Shown here piece after piece: positions 1 through 8,227 of a DNA stretch of 64,000 bases. Origin of the DNA: Methylophilaceae bacterium (lineage in GTDB: Bacteria; Pseudomonadota; Gammaproteobacteria; Burkholderiales; Methylophilaceae). The DNA lies in assembly GCA_018398995.1 (NCBI GenBank), contig CP073759.1, positions 1,566,311 to 1,630,310 of the forward strand. Direction: 5' to 3'. Both the position numbers and the translations under genes were made by a program. The notes beneath the pieces are model-generated. The model was given only the letters and a program-made list of their open reading frames with translations. It searched no databases and was not told the origin of the DNA. Each line of letters opens with the position of its first letter. The stretch's first letter is position 1.

Positions 1-737
<737 letters not shown>

Positions 738-818
738 CTATTCCTTATCTTTCTAAATTGCTATATTTAATAATGTGTATTCGTTAAATAGGTATTCTTT
801 TTTGTTGCCCTGCATCAG

Positions 819-846
819 AGATTGGGTCGGTTTTTTCTTTTTCAAG
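819..846 (-). promoter_or_regulatory. Sigma-32 (RpoH)-type heat-shock promoter for dnaK
   Basis: On the minus strand there is CTTGAAA (840-846), a 13-nt spacer and CCCAATCT (819-826). The RpoH consensus is CTTGAAA-N13-17-CCCCATNT, so the -35 is perfect and the -10 differs at one specified base. It sits in the grpE-dnaK gap and would give a leader of roughly 75-80 nt for dnaK. The call rests on motif and context only. Confidence 0.65.
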
Positions 847-864
847 ACCCTCATTAATTCAGGG

Positions 865-1395
865 CTATTTTGCTTTTGAAACTACCACCAAAGCAGGGCG
901 TAACACGCGCTCATTAAGCGTATAACCTTTTTGCAATACCGATAAAACAGTATTAGGCTCGCCTTCAGATTCAATTGTACTAATCGCTTGGTGTTTATTC
1001 GGATCAAACTTTTCTTCTACCGGATTGACCTCTGCGATATTAAATTTTTCAAATACGCTGAGTAATTGCTTTGCTGTTAGCTCAACACCGTTTTTATAGC
1101 TGTCCACTGTTGCACTTTCCACTGCCAGCGCCGCATCCAAACTATCTTTAACTGCTAGCAATTCACCACTAAATTTCTCCAGTGCAAACTTACGTGCCTT
1201 ATCCACATCTTCAAAAGAACGACGGCGAATATTTTCACCTTCTGCCTTTACATAAAGCACCTGCGCTTTTGCCTCTTCTAGTTCTGCCTTTAATGCCTCA
1301 ATCTGCGCCTCTAGTGTTAATTCAGGCGCCTCTGTTTCGGTGTTTTCCGCTTGTGATTCAATATTTTCGTCTTGTGTGTTTTGTTCGTCTGACAT
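865..1395 (-). CDS. grpE: Nucleotide exchange factor GrpE
   Basis: Co-chaperone that releases ADP from DnaK. The 176-residue product has an acidic, disordered N-terminus ([14 protein letters not shown]...), a long charged helix (about 45-100) and the C-terminal beta-wing region ([16 protein letters not shown], then [20 protein letters not shown]), which is the family signature. I chose the ATG at 1393-1395 because AGGGA lies 5 nt upstream. The longer reading from 1443 would start inside the promoter. Neighbour of dnaK; dnaJ is presumably just beyond the window. Confidence 0.96.
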   Translation of the reverse strand: MSDEQNTQDENIESQAENTETEAPELTLEAQIEALKAELEEAKAQVLYVKAEGENIRRRSFEDVDKARKFALEKFSGELLAVKDSLDAALAVESATVDSYKNGVELTAKQLLSVFEKFNIAEVNPVEEKFDPNKHQAISTIESEGEPNTVLSVLQKGYTLNERVLRPALVVVSKAK

Positions 1396-1429
1396 TGGTT
1401 TCCCTGTTCTTAAATTAATCCTGACTTTT

Positions 1430-1457
1430 ATATGGAGATACAACCATTAATTTCAAG
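1430..1457 (-). promoter_or_regulatory. Sigma-32 (RpoH)-type heat-shock promoter for grpE
   Basis: The minus strand reads CTTGAAA (1451-1457), exactly 13 nt, then CTCCATAT (1430-1437), one specified base off CCCCATNT. It ends about 35 nt before the grpE ATG, giving a short leader with a good ribosome-binding site. The independent presence of two such promoters before grpE and dnaK strengthens both calls. Confidence 0.72.
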
Positions 1458-1591
1458 GCAGTTACCTCATTTTTATGTGCTTAATAGAGGATTCAGTTAT
1501 TTCACTATTATTTGTTATAGGTCAAATAGTCGATTCTTCATCGGTGGGATGATTAATTACTGTCACATTTTTTAACCACGAGGTAAATAAA

Positions 1592-1714
1592 ATGAAAGTA
1601 TGGCTAGATTTATTATCAACTGATTATGGACTAATGAGCTTTATCGTTATTCTCGTAATCATTGTTGCAATGTTGGGCTTTGCTTATTTTGTTGTAAAAC
1701 ACCTAAGCAAATAG
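1592..1714 (+). CDS. DUF3149 family single-span membrane micro-protein (40 aa)
   Basis: A 40-residue ORF (MKVWLDLLSTDYGLMSFIVI...) with a short polar N-terminus and one hydrophobic segment (about residues 15-36) ending in a basic tail, KHLSK. The pattern W-x-D-L-x-x-T-D-x-G-L-x-S followed by a single helix matches my recollection of Pfam DUF3149, which is common in betaproteobacteria and has no known function. GAGGT lies 7 nt upstream of the ATG, a good ribosome-binding site. It stands alone between grpE and waaC on the opposite strand. Function unknown; probably inner-membrane. Confidence 0.75.
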   Translation: MKVWLDLLSTDYGLMSFIVILVIIVAMLGFAYFVVKHLSK

Positions 1715-1762
1715 TGAGTATTATTTTGTTCTAAGATGATATTGCTGATAACGCATGACTTT

Positions 1763-2728
1763 TTAGGCAGTGACTTTCAAAATAGCCTCTAGTACTGAAG
1801 CAACAGAAGGCGTTTGTTGCACGCCACCTAAATTGATAGCCTTGCTATGAATGGAAGCCATAACACCTGTGCGTGCAGGATTTGTATCCGTATAAATAGC
1901 TACAGTTGGCTTATTTAGCGCAGCACTTAAATGTAAAAGCCCTGTGTCCACACCAATCGCCAAACGTGCCTTTTCAATAATGCTGGCCAACTCCCCAATA
2001 CGCAGCTTTGGCAGCACAACAACATTATCAGTCGCGCTAGCCACTGTTTGCGCACGCTGATGTTCTGCTTCCGTTGACCACGGCATCACCAGACACAGCT
2101 GCTGCGTTGACAGTGCATTCGCCAACATTATCCAATGAGAAGTTGGCCAAAGCTTGCTATCTTTACTGGTGCCGTGTAAGCCCATTGCAAATGATTGGGG
2201 TAAAGCAAAATCAAACACATGACTAGGCGCGGTAATACCATAGTTGGGCGCGTTATCAACCAGCAGATAGCCGCAAGCTTGTGCAGCCAGTTCACGATTG
2301 CGTGTCACCGCATGCTGATCGCGTGCGACAGGATGCTGGTTGTCGTAAAAGTAACTTGCCAGAGATTCACGTGCAGAAGATTTATCCATACCACTTTTAC
2401 GGCCTTGCGCAAAAGATGACATAAGCGCACTTTTAATCAATCCCTGTGTATCAATGATTAAATCATAAGGCTGTTGAGATAGTTTTTTCTTAAAACTGGC
2501 TATCTCACACCACGTTTGTTGACTAAACAATTGTTTTCGCCAACGTCTTACAGCAACCGTAAATACCTGCTTAATGGCGGGATGCAACCTAGGAATATCA
2601 GCAAAAGCCTCTTCAACCAGCCAATCAATATGGGCATCAGGATGCTGTTTTAAAATATCGGACACAACAGGTAAATTGTGAACAACATCACCTAACGACG
2701 ATGTTTTAACCAGTAAAATGCGTTTCAT
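1763..2728 (-). CDS. waaC: Lipopolysaccharide heptosyltransferase I (WaaC/RfaC)
   Basis: GT9 enzyme that transfers the first L-glycero-D-manno-heptose from ADP-heptose to Kdo2-lipid A at the inner face of the inner membrane. The 321-aa protein begins MKRILLVKTSSLGDVVHNLP, with the nucleotide-sugar loop of the family; GLHGTSKDSKLWP and AIGVDTGLLHLSAAL are the C-domain donor-binding motifs. The length is normal. The ATG at 2726-2728 is preferred over the TTG/ATG options 8 codons upstream because it begins at the conserved N-terminus. It diverges from waaG across 51 bp. The partner heptosyltransferase waaF is at 17924-18952. Confidence 0.93.
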   Translation of the reverse strand: MKRILLVKTSSLGDVVHNLPVVSDILKQHPDAHIDWLVEEAFADIPRLHPAIKQVFTVAVRRWRKQLFSQQTWCEIASFKKKLSQQPYDLIIDTQGLIKSALMSSFAQGRKSGMDKSSARESLASYFYDNQHPVARDQHAVTRNRELAAQACGYLLVDNAPNYGITAPSHVFDFALPQSFAMGLHGTSKDSKLWPTSHWIMLANALSTQQLCLVMPWSTEAEHQRAQTVASATDNVVVLPKLRIGELASIIEKARLAIGVDTGLLHLSAALNKPTVAIYTDTNPARTGVMASIHSKAINLGGVQQTPSVASVLEAILKVTA

Positions 2729-2779
2729 GGCGCTATTTTCGCATACAATCAATACTTTTCTAGCTGGATTAACGAGTCA

Positions 2780-3937
2780 TTGAAATTTGCATTCATAATT
2801 TTTAAGTACTTTCCGTTCGGAGGCATGCAACGCGACATGCTACGTACAGCTAATGAACTGGTTAAATGTGGACATAAAGTGGAAGTGTTCACTTTGAGTT
2901 GGCAGGGAGAGGTCCCTGAAAAGATGGCAGTACACCTATTGCCGCAAACTGGTTGGTTCAATTATCGGCGATATCAAAAATTTATTAAAGCCACTTTTGA
3001 TAGGATTCAACAAGGTAACTTTGACTATATTATTGGCTATAACCGAATGGCGGGGCTGGATGCACACTTTGCGGCTGACCCTTGTTTTATTGAAAAGGCA
3101 CACACGCAACGTAGTTTTTTATATCGTTTAATACCAAGGACGCGGTGGTTTTTGGCATGTGAAAAAGCAGTTTTTTCAGTGACATCAGTAACACATATTT
3201 TGGCAGTTTCGCTGGCTGAAAAGCGCCACTTTCAACAATGGTATGGTTTGCAAGACGAACGATTTCACTATATACCACCCTATCTTTCATCTGAGCGATT
3301 TGCCTTAGAAAACAAAGTGAAAATGCGACAATATTTGCGAACTCTTTTTGGTTTTGGCGACGCTGATTTTGTGTATTTATTAACAGGCTCTGGCTTTTCA
3401 ATAAAAGGCTTAGATCGCGCTATTCTAGCCTTAGCTGCAATGCCGGAACAGTTGCGTATTAACACTAGGCTAGTAGCTGTTGGCCAAGATAATCCAAAGC
3501 AGTTTGCCAATATGGCAAAAAAACTGGGTGTGCAATCAAACGTGATTATCGCCAAAGGACGAACAGATATCCCAAGATTGATGCAAGGTGCTGATGTTTG
3601 TGTGCATCCAGCTTATCGAGAAAATACTGGTTTGGTTATATTGGAAGGCATGGCTTGTGGTGCGCCTATGTTGGTGACAGAGAGCTGTGGCTATGCCAAT
3701 CATGTTGAGGCGGCAGAGGCAGGTATTGTGTCTAAAATGCCTTTTAGTCAGCAGCAATTTAATGCGGAATGGTTGATGATGCGCGAAGCATTAGCCATGG
3801 ACGTTAAATCTAGACCAAAGTGGGCAGAAAACGGATTAACATACATGACTGCTATTATGGCCGCAAATGATGGCAGTGCAGAGGCGCGAATTCTAATCGA
3901 TCTGGCGCAAAAGAAGTTGAATAAGGCGCATGAATAA
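2780..3937 (+). CDS. waaG: LPS core glucosyltransferase I (WaaG/RfaG-like, GT4)
   Basis: Transfers the first hexose from a UDP-sugar to heptose II of the LPS inner core. The 385-aa GT-B protein has the WaaG N-terminal signature FKYFPFGGMQRDMLR (residues 8-22) and the C-terminal E-x7-E nucleotide-binding motif in ENTGLVILEGMACG. It starts with TTG at 2780: the conserved first residues lie before the first in-frame ATG, so the TTG is needed. Upstream there is only a weak GAG. It overlaps waaP by 8 bp, so the two are translationally coupled. Confidence 0.9.
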   Translation: MKFAFIIFKYFPFGGMQRDMLRTANELVKCGHKVEVFTLSWQGEVPEKMAVHLLPQTGWFNYRRYQKFIKATFDRIQQGNFDYIIGYNRMAGLDAHFAADPCFIEKAHTQRSFLYRLIPRTRWFLACEKAVFSVTSVTHILAVSLAEKRHFQQWYGLQDERFHYIPPYLSSERFALENKVKMRQYLRTLFGFGDADFVYLLTGSGFSIKGLDRAILALAAMPEQLRINTRLVAVGQDNPKQFANMAKKLGVQSNVIIAKGRTDIPRLMQGADVCVHPAYRENTGLVILEGMACGAPMLVTESCGYANHVEAAEAGIVSKMPFSQQQFNAEWLMMREALAMDVKSRPKWAENGLTYMTAIMAANDGSAEARILIDLAQKKLNKAHE

Positions 3938-4787
3938 AAGAATGAGATTTCAGCAAAAAATACGATTTGAAATGCCAATCAGTTTGCGTAAAGCACTGGG
4001 TAACGGACAACCGTCTGACACTTTCGAAAAAGCGATGAAATTAGCTGGCAAAGCATTTCGTGACGTGCCAGGCCGCAAGACCAGTCAGGTGAAGCTACAG
4101 GGCAAGCACTATTTTATCAAGCAACATTTTGGCGTGGGCTGGGGCGAGATAGTTAAAAATATACTATCATTTAAAAAACCAATTTTAGGTGCTATGACTG
4201 AAGTTGAGGCAATTCAAAAAGTGACTTCTTTAGGTATTGCAACAACCCCTTTAGTGGCTTATGGACAGCGTGGCTGCAGTCCTGCAAGCCTACAATCTTT
4301 TGTGATGACAGAAGATTTGGGGGATATTATTTCTTTAGAGGATTTATGTGCCGACTGGAAAAATAATCCACCAGAGCCTGAATTAAAGCGTAAGCTGATT
4401 ATTGCCACTGCTAAATTAGCAAAGACTATTCATGAAAACGGCGTCAATCATCGTGATTTTTATTTATGTCATCTTTGCTTGGATGCTCAATACATCCATG
4501 ATCAAGATTTAACAAAGATTAAGCTTTATTTGATAGATCTACATCGTGTGATTATTCACAACAGACCATCAATAAAAGCTAATATGAAAGACATCGCTGC
4601 TTTATATTTTTCTAGTTTAGATGCTGGTTTGACAGCGAGAGATTATCTTCGCTTCAAACGGTATTATCAGCAACAATCGAGTCAGTTTTGGCATGCCGTA
4701 GAAGCGAGAGCAAGCAAGCTTTATCTCAAATTTAAAAGTGAAAAGTTTCAAAAGAAACTCAGGCAACAGCGCAGTAAATTAAATTGA
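3930..4787 (+). CDS. waaP: LPS core heptose(I) kinase (WaaP/RfaP family)
   Basis: Phosphorylates heptose I of the LPS inner core, which permits divalent-cation bridging of the outer membrane. The 285-aa protein-kinase-like fold shows the nucleotide-binding lysine in HYFIKQHF (K64), the catalytic loop GVNHRDFYLCHL (H174-R175-D176) and the metal-binding LIDLHR (D203), all as in WaaP. The stop of waaG overlaps its start. The gene ends with a basic tail typical of membrane-associated WaaP. No clear terminator follows before the next gene. Confidence 0.93.
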   Translation: MNKRMRFQQKIRFEMPISLRKALGNGQPSDTFEKAMKLAGKAFRDVPGRKTSQVKLQGKHYFIKQHFGVGWGEIVKNILSFKKPILGAMTEVEAIQKVTSLGIATTPLVAYGQRGCSPASLQSFVMTEDLGDIISLEDLCADWKNNPPEPELKRKLIIATAKLAKTIHENGVNHRDFYLCHLCLDAQYIHDQDLTKIKLYLIDLHRVIIHNRPSIKANMKDIAALYFSSLDAGLTARDYLRFKRYYQQQSSQFWHAVEARASKLYLKFKSEKFQKKLRQQRSKLN

Positions 4788-4877
4788 GTGGTCAGTCGTC
4801 TTTTTTGAAGGTGCAGGCGTTATCTAATTGTTTTGAGTGTGCGATAAAAATAAGATTAACTTAAAAGAAGTATCAAA

Positions 4878-5546
4878 ATGGTAAACAAAACAATCATCGC
4901 TACAGTTATTGCTGCATTTGCATTAACAGGGTGTGCCAATATGTCAGAAACACAAAAGGGAACAACTAAAGGTGCTGCGATTGGTGCAGGTGTTGGTGCT
5001 GTAGTTGGCGCTGTTGCTGGTAAGGGTAAAGGCGCTGCGATTGGCGCTGCGGTAGGTGCAGGTGTTGGTGCTGTTGCTGGTAATGTGTGGTCTAAAAAGA
5101 TGGAAGCACAGAAGCAAGAAATGGAGGCCGCAACACAGGGCACTGGCGTACAAGTCACACAAACAGCGGACAATCAATTGAAGCTTGAAATACCGAGTGA
5201 TATTTCGTTTGCAATTGGTAGTGCGCGAGTGGATTCAAATTTTCAAATTGTGCTAGATACTTTTGCCGCAGGATTGGTGCAAAATCCAGTTACAACGCTC
5301 ACGATTATTGGGCACACAGACAGCTCTGGTTCAGACGCTGTTAATAATCCACTATCATTAAGGCGCGCAAATAGTGTGCGAGATTACTTGGGCACTAAAG
5401 GCGTTGTATCTAGCCGCATCTCAACAGAAGGACGTGGCTCGCGCGAACCATTGGTTGCGAACGATACAAAAGCGAACATGGCTAAAAATCGCCGTGTTGA
5501 GATTTATGTTAAAGAGTCTGTGACATCAGAAGCCACAAGCAACTAA
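4878..5546 (+). CDS. OmpA-family peptidoglycan-binding lipoprotein with glycine zipper (YiaD-like)
   Basis: A 222-aa outer-membrane lipoprotein. The signal peptide ends in lipobox LTGC (C19). A glycine-zipper segment (about 30-72) consists of two near-identical G/A-rich repeats, and the OmpA C-terminal domain (about 105-212) holds IIGHTDSSG and the LSLRRANSVRDYL and NRRVEI motifs that bind diaminopimelate in peptidoglycan. It probably anchors the outer membrane to the wall. It is followed by a strong bidirectional terminator. The exact orthologue (YiaD, or Pal-like) is uncertain. Confidence 0.85.
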   Translation: MVNKTIIATVIAAFALTGCANMSETQKGTTKGAAIGAGVGAVVGAVAGKGKGAAIGAAVGAGVGAVAGNVWSKKMEAQKQEMEAATQGTGVQVTQTADNQLKLEIPSDISFAIGSARVDSNFQIVLDTFAAGLVQNPVTTLTIIGHTDSSGSDAVNNPLSLRRANSVRDYLGTKGVVSSRISTEGRGSREPLVANDTKANMAKNRRVEIYVKESVTSEATSN

Positions 5547-5563
5547 TTAAATGTTCAATAAAC

Positions 5564-5594
5564 AAAAAACCGAACTTATTGTGTTCGGTTTTTT
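5564..5594. terminator. Bidirectional rho-independent terminator
   Basis: A perfect 12-bp stem (5564-5575 with 5583-5594, core ACCGAAC/GTTCGGT), a 7-nt loop and A/T tracts on both flanks. It separates the convergent OmpA-like lipoprotein and acyltransferase genes and can act on both strands. Confidence 0.92.
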
Positions 5595-5612
5595 ATATTC
5601 CCAATTGCGCGT

Positions 5613-6446
5613 TCATCGATTCACTTTAGATTTCCTACTTATTTTATAACGATTGTAATTCCAATAATATTGACTTGGATGTTGTGCTATTTGGGTTTCA
5701 ATCGCTTTGTTCAGTAAGTCTGGGGTTGCAATAGAGGTTACATGGCTTAAGTGTAAAATATAGCCTTTGCCATTGGATAGGCGCTCACCGAAAGCCATGA
5801 TGACGGTAGCGCCTGTTTTTTCTGCTAACTTGCTAGCTAATGTCATTGTGTATGCTGGTTTGCCAAAAAAATCTGCCCAAACACCTTCCCCGGCTGCTGG
5901 AATTTGATCGGGCAATATGCCAATCGCCTCTCCTTTTTTTAAGGCTTGAAGTAGTTTTCTTACACCATTGGTATTGGCTTCTGCTAAGGTGATGTTGTGG
6001 CGTTTACGATTGCTAACAAGCGGGACCAACCATTTTTTTTTGGGTGGACGATACAAGACTGTGATTGGGTGATGTAATGCATAATACAAAGAAGTAATCT
6101 CAAAACAACCCATGTGGGGCGTAAGGAAAATAATACCTTTATTGCGTTTTATTGCGGCCTCTACCTGTTGCCAACCTTCAACATGCCGCATCAATTGCGC
6201 AATTTTTTGATTATTGCTATACCAAATAAAAGGTGTTTCTAAAATTGCTTTGCCGATTGCAATAAAGCTTTGTTTGACCGATGTATTGATTTGATTTGAA
6301 AATAACTGGCTTTGCTTAATATTACTAACCGTGCGAGATTTTGCCTTTAGCGCAAACAAAAACAGCGTGCGGCCCAATACACTGCCTAATAAATGCAATA
6401 TAGATAAAGGTAGTAAGGATAACGGTTTAAGGATAAGTCTCAACAT
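5613..6446 (-). CDS. Lipid A biosynthesis acyltransferase (LpxL/HtrB family)
   Basis: Inner-membrane enzyme that adds a secondary acyl chain from acyl-ACP to Kdo2-lipid A. The 277-aa protein has an N-terminal hydrophobic stretch (residues 5-33) and the catalytic H-x4-E box HMGCFE (H111, E116). Further motifs are VLYRPPKK, then ILPDQIP...GVWADFFG, and YYWNYNRYK near the C-terminus. It is slightly shorter than E. coli LpxL. Which secondary chain it adds (LpxL versus LpxM role) cannot be told from sequence. Convergent with the lipoprotein gene. Confidence 0.88.
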   Translation of the reverse strand: MLRLILKPLSLLPLSILHLLGSVLGRTLFLFALKAKSRTVSNIKQSQLFSNQINTSVKQSFIAIGKAILETPFIWYSNNQKIAQLMRHVEGWQQVEAAIKRNKGIIFLTPHMGCFEITSLYYALHHPITVLYRPPKKKWLVPLVSNRKRHNITLAEANTNGVRKLLQALKKGEAIGILPDQIPAAGEGVWADFFGKPAYTMTLASKLAEKTGATVIMAFGERLSNGKGYILHLSHVTSIATPDLLNKAIETQIAQHPSQYYWNYNRYKISRKSKVNR

Positions 6447-6501
6447 ACGTTTGCCATTATAAGCGCAAACAAGATTAACGCATCATTTGCTGATTGATGG
6501 C

Positions 6502-6510
6502 TGATATAAT
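6502..6510 (+). promoter_or_regulatory. Possible extended -10 promoter for the kinase-carbamoyltransferase pair
   Basis: TGATATAAT at 6502-6510 is a perfect TGN-TATAAT extended -10 and no good -35 is visible. It points at the gene starting at 6736 and would give a leader of about 220 nt with no other gene in it. The rest of the 289-bp gap (6447-6735) holds only a short inverted repeat, CGATTG/CAATCG near 6646-6663. Low-confidence motif call. Confidence 0.35.
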
Positions 6511-6735
6511 GCCAACATCAGAATAGATATGCGATGAAATCATCGTTTCAGTGTGAACATTACTTGCAATTATTACACAACATCAAATGCATGATTTGGG
6601 GCGGTTGATATTGCTAAATATTCAGTCATTGGATTTTATTATTGAACGATTGTTTATCAATCGACAAAACATGCCGCAACAAAAAAATGCTTACACTAGT
6701 GCGAACAGTATGATGTTAAAAGTTGATTAAATACT

Positions 6736-8208
6736 ATGCAGATAATAGCGAAAAAAGAGAATGCCAGTTTGTTAGCCAGTTTTGGCATTCACACATCCAT
6801 GCTTACCTTAGATGATGCCAGTAGTTTAACTGCTTTAGAAGTGGTACGTTATGTGCCTAAACGTCGTTGTGTTTGCAAGGCGATTTGGCGTGGGAAGCCG
6901 GTGTATGCCAAGCTTTTTTTTGGTCAAAAAGCTGCACATTATGCTTTGCGAGATGTGCAGGGTATTGAGGCGCTTCAAAAAGCAAAAATATTAACCCCGG
7001 CAATATTAAAGCAAGGTGCGCTGGCTTATGATCAAGCCTATATCGTTATTGTTGAAGCTATTGCACATTCAGAAAATGCAGAAGACATTTGGAAAAATGC
7101 CAACGATTTTGTGCGTATTGAACTAGCGCATCAGCTAATACAAACTATAGCCCAACACCATGAAGCTGGTTTATTACAAACGGATATGTATTTGAAGAAC
7201 TTTTTAATTCAATATGATGCTATTTACACCATTGATGGGGATGGTATTCGTACTTTTAAAAAGTTGTCTTTAAAGAAAACGCATCATAACCTTTGCCAGC
7301 TATTGTCAAAATTTGATGTGTTAACGCTTGATGGGCACCTTTCTTCTTTGTTAGAACAGTATGCAAATGCTCGACCATGGCATCCACCAATCAATCCGAA
7401 TAAGCTTAAATTATTGATTGATGCGGCAAGAAAAAAAATAGCATCGGCTTATGCGGATAAAAAAGTATTTAGACAATGTACTGATGTGACTGTCAGTAAT
7501 AGAAGCGGTACATTTGTTGCGATCAGTGCGGACGCTATAACGCCTGATTTTCCACAAACTGCAATAGCGCTAGACGCTTATTTTACGCCTGCGCATCTCA
7601 TAAAAAATGGCAATACTTGCACAGTCGTATCTGCCCCAATAGGCGCGCTTGATGTGGTGATTAAACGATACAATATTAAGCATATTTGGCACAGAATTAG
7701 CCGCACACTGAGGCGCTCTCGAGCCTCTATTTCTTGGTCAAACGCACATCGCATGCAACTGTTAGGTTTGCTTACAGCAAGACCGATAGCCTTGGTAGAA
7801 ACAAAAAGATTCATCTTTAAAGATAAGGCTTATTTTTTGACCGAATATGTAGATGCTCCAGATATAGCAGACTTTTTTGCAAATACTCAGGATAAGCAGC
7901 TACGATCAGAAGCAATTAAACAAGCTGTACAATTGTTTTATCGGCTGTATTTATTACAGCTATCGCATGGCGACATGAAAGCAAGTAATGTAAAAGTGCT
8001 GTCAGATGGCAAGCCATTGTTGATTGATTTAGATAGTATGCGCCAACATCGGTATACTTTTTTTGCAAAAAAAAATCATGCACGCGACATTAAGCGGTTT
8101 ATGCAAAATTGGAAAGACACGCCTTCACTGTATAATGCGTTTATGAAAGTATTTCAAGTTGTTTATGTCGATCACGCACCATTGCGAATGGCACAAATTT
8201 TAGAATAA
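6736..8208 (+). CDS. Tandem-domain lipopolysaccharide core kinase (InaA/WaaP-like)
   Basis: A 490-aa protein made of two kinase-like halves of the LPS-kinase (Kdo/WaaP/InaA) superfamily. The first half (about 40-210) has K59, a catalytic loop QTDMYLKNF (D150, N155; the usual H before the D is replaced by T) and DGDG (D168). The second half (about 300-480) has K310, SHGDMKASN (H411, D413, N418) and LIDLDS (D431), so all expected residues are present. It probably phosphorylates LPS core sugars. It lies 19 bp upstream of the carbamoyltransferase gene and is clearly co-transcribed. The substrate is inferred from family and context; the Pseudomonas waa cluster has a similar kinase beside a carbamoyltransferase. 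Confidence 0.78.
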   Translation: MQIIAKKENASLLASFGIHTSMLTLDDASSLTALEVVRYVPKRRCVCKAIWRGKPVYAKLFFGQKAAHYALRDVQGIEALQKAKILTPAILKQGALAYDQAYIVIVEAIAHSENAEDIWKNANDFVRIELAHQLIQTIAQHHEAGLLQTDMYLKNFLIQYDAIYTIDGDGIRTFKKLSLKKTHHNLCQLLSKFDVLTLDGHLSSLLEQYANARPWHPPINPNKLKLLIDAARKKIASAYADKKVFRQCTDVTVSNRSGTFVAISADAITPDFPQTAIALDAYFTPAHLIKNGNTCTVVSAPIGALDVVIKRYNIKHIWHRISRTLRRSRASISWSNAHRMQLLGLLTARPIALVETKRFIFKDKAYFLTEYVDAPDIADFFANTQDKQLRSEAIKQAVQLFYRLYLLQLSHGDMKASNVKVLSDGKPLLIDLDSMRQHRYTFFAKKNHARDIKRFMQNWKDTPSLYNAFMKVFQVVYVDHAPLRMAQILE

Positions 8209-8227
8209 TCACACTGAGTTAAATAAC

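Noticed and set aside
1396-1443. Longer grpE start at 1443
   Set aside because: It would begin inside the sigma-32 promoter and lacks a ribosome site, while ATG 1395 has AGGGA at 5 nt.
4856-5177. Antisense ORFs rich in A/P/T or N/S opposite the OmpA-like lipoprotein
   Set aside because: They are complements of the glycine-zipper repeat with low-complexity composition and no start context.
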